DNA of 64,000 nt from positions 124,001-188,000 of the forward strand of contig MCFH01000059.1 of NCBI GenBank assembly GCA_002104945.1. The letters are read 5' to 3'. A program made the position numbers and the translations under genes. The stretch's first letter is position 1. Every line of letters starts with the position of its first letter. Under the pieces are notes generated by a model, which saw only the letters and a list, made by a program, of their open reading frames with translations, was not told the origin of the DNA and did not search any database. This document shows positions 63,473-64,000 of the stretch, piece by piece. This DNA comes from Piromyces finnis. Its lineage: Eukaryota; Neocallimastigomycota; Neocallimastigomycetes; Neocallimastigales; Neocallimastigaceae.

Positions 63473-64000
63473 CTGATAAAGGTAAAGGTAGGTTGGTTGA
63501 AATATTAAATATATATGAAAAAAAATATAAAATATAAAATATGTTAATATGTCAATATGTCAATAGTGGAATAAAAAAAATATCATTTTTGTCAATTTTA
63601 TGTATAAGAGGTTTATTAGGTTTATTACTATTTAAATAAGTATTATTTAAATAATAGTTGACACTTTTTTTTTTAAATTTAACATTAAAATTCCTCGGTT
63701 TAATTCATTCATTTCCATAGTGAAAAATAATAAAAATTAACAATATGAATGATGTATGTAAAGTATTTTTTTTTTAATACTTTATTCTATTGCATATAGG
63801 TTTCAATAATAATTTTTCCTTTATAAAATTTACTATTATTGATATACTTTTTTTTTTGTCCATATATTCATATAATATATATTTAATATTGGTAAATCAT
63901 TGTTGTTTTTATTTGTTATATATGTCCATTTTCATATTTGTTTTGCTAAATATCCATGTGAAATCTTTGTAGGAATAAAAAAAAAAACTCTCATAATAAA
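63473..64000. other. Upstream region of the PQ-loop gene
   Basis: The missing first exon should be here or beyond the window. An ATG at 63720 (minus) opens MEMNELNRGILM..., but its only nearby donor gives the wrong phase. Otherwise A/T-rich. Confidence 0.4.

Overview
The window looks like nuclear DNA of an anaerobic gut fungus (Neocallimastigomycota). The evidence is extreme A+T richness, long A/T homopolymers and microsatellites, short GT-AG introns, Ser/Thr/Asn-rich secreted proteins, and above all a CotH-type protein ending in two fungal dockerin (CBM10-like) modules, a hallmark of the cellulosomes of these fungi. I read this from the sequence by eye; no database search was run.

Layout. 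1.7-4.2 kb: a Pro/Tyr/Gln-repeat protein with a central segment that resembles bacterial LiaF/DUF2154 C-terminal folds. 6.7-9.5 kb: an intronless ankyrin-repeat protein. 10.3-17.6 kb (minus): one large gene of about 28 exons for a multi-pass membrane protein of the TmcB/TmcC type; I traced nearly all exons and their phases. 21.2-24.0 kb: a three-exon single-pass membrane protein with in-phase tandem repeats and a C-terminal SH3 domain. 25.4-26.9 kb: an unrecognised protein. 27.1-33.7 kb: a 2198-residue secreted protein with bulb-lectin-like and ricin-like modules. 34.3-35.0 kb: a small secreted, probably GPI-anchored, Cys-rich protein. 35.6-36.5 kb (minus): a protein with a short Cys/His motif of a kind common in giant viruses. 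38.4-41.7 kb: an intact intronless D6/D11-like SF2 helicase of giant-virus or linear-plasmid ancestry. 42.1-44.1 kb: a CotH-dockerin gene with no visible 5' exon. 44.7-51.3 kb (minus): three tandem aldo/keto reductase genes, each of seven exons with identical phases. 53.1-53.5 kb: a decayed ricin-like pseudogene. 55.1-56.5 kb: a secreted protein with four chitin-binding modules fused to a phage-tail-type lysozyme domain. 60.2-60.5 kb: a stand-alone TFIIS-like zinc ribbon. 61.7-63.5 kb (minus): a PQ-loop membrane protein.

Two apparently identical 535-bp tRNA-derived SINE copies (37.5-38.1 kb minus, 57.6-58.2 kb plus), each with a poly-A tail and its own target-site duplication, show recent retrotransposition. 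A third, diverged fragment lies at about 37.06-37.14 kb.

How the parts fit: the secreted set (CotH-dockerin, 2198-residue lectin protein, Cys-rich protein, CBM18-lysozyme) fits a fungus that acts on plant fibre and competes with bacteria in the gut. The helicase, the Cys/His protein and possibly the zinc ribbon are the best candidates for genes captured from a nucleocytoplasmic virus or a cytoplasmic linear plasmid. The most novel items are the helicase locus and the chitin-binding/phage-type lysozyme fusion.
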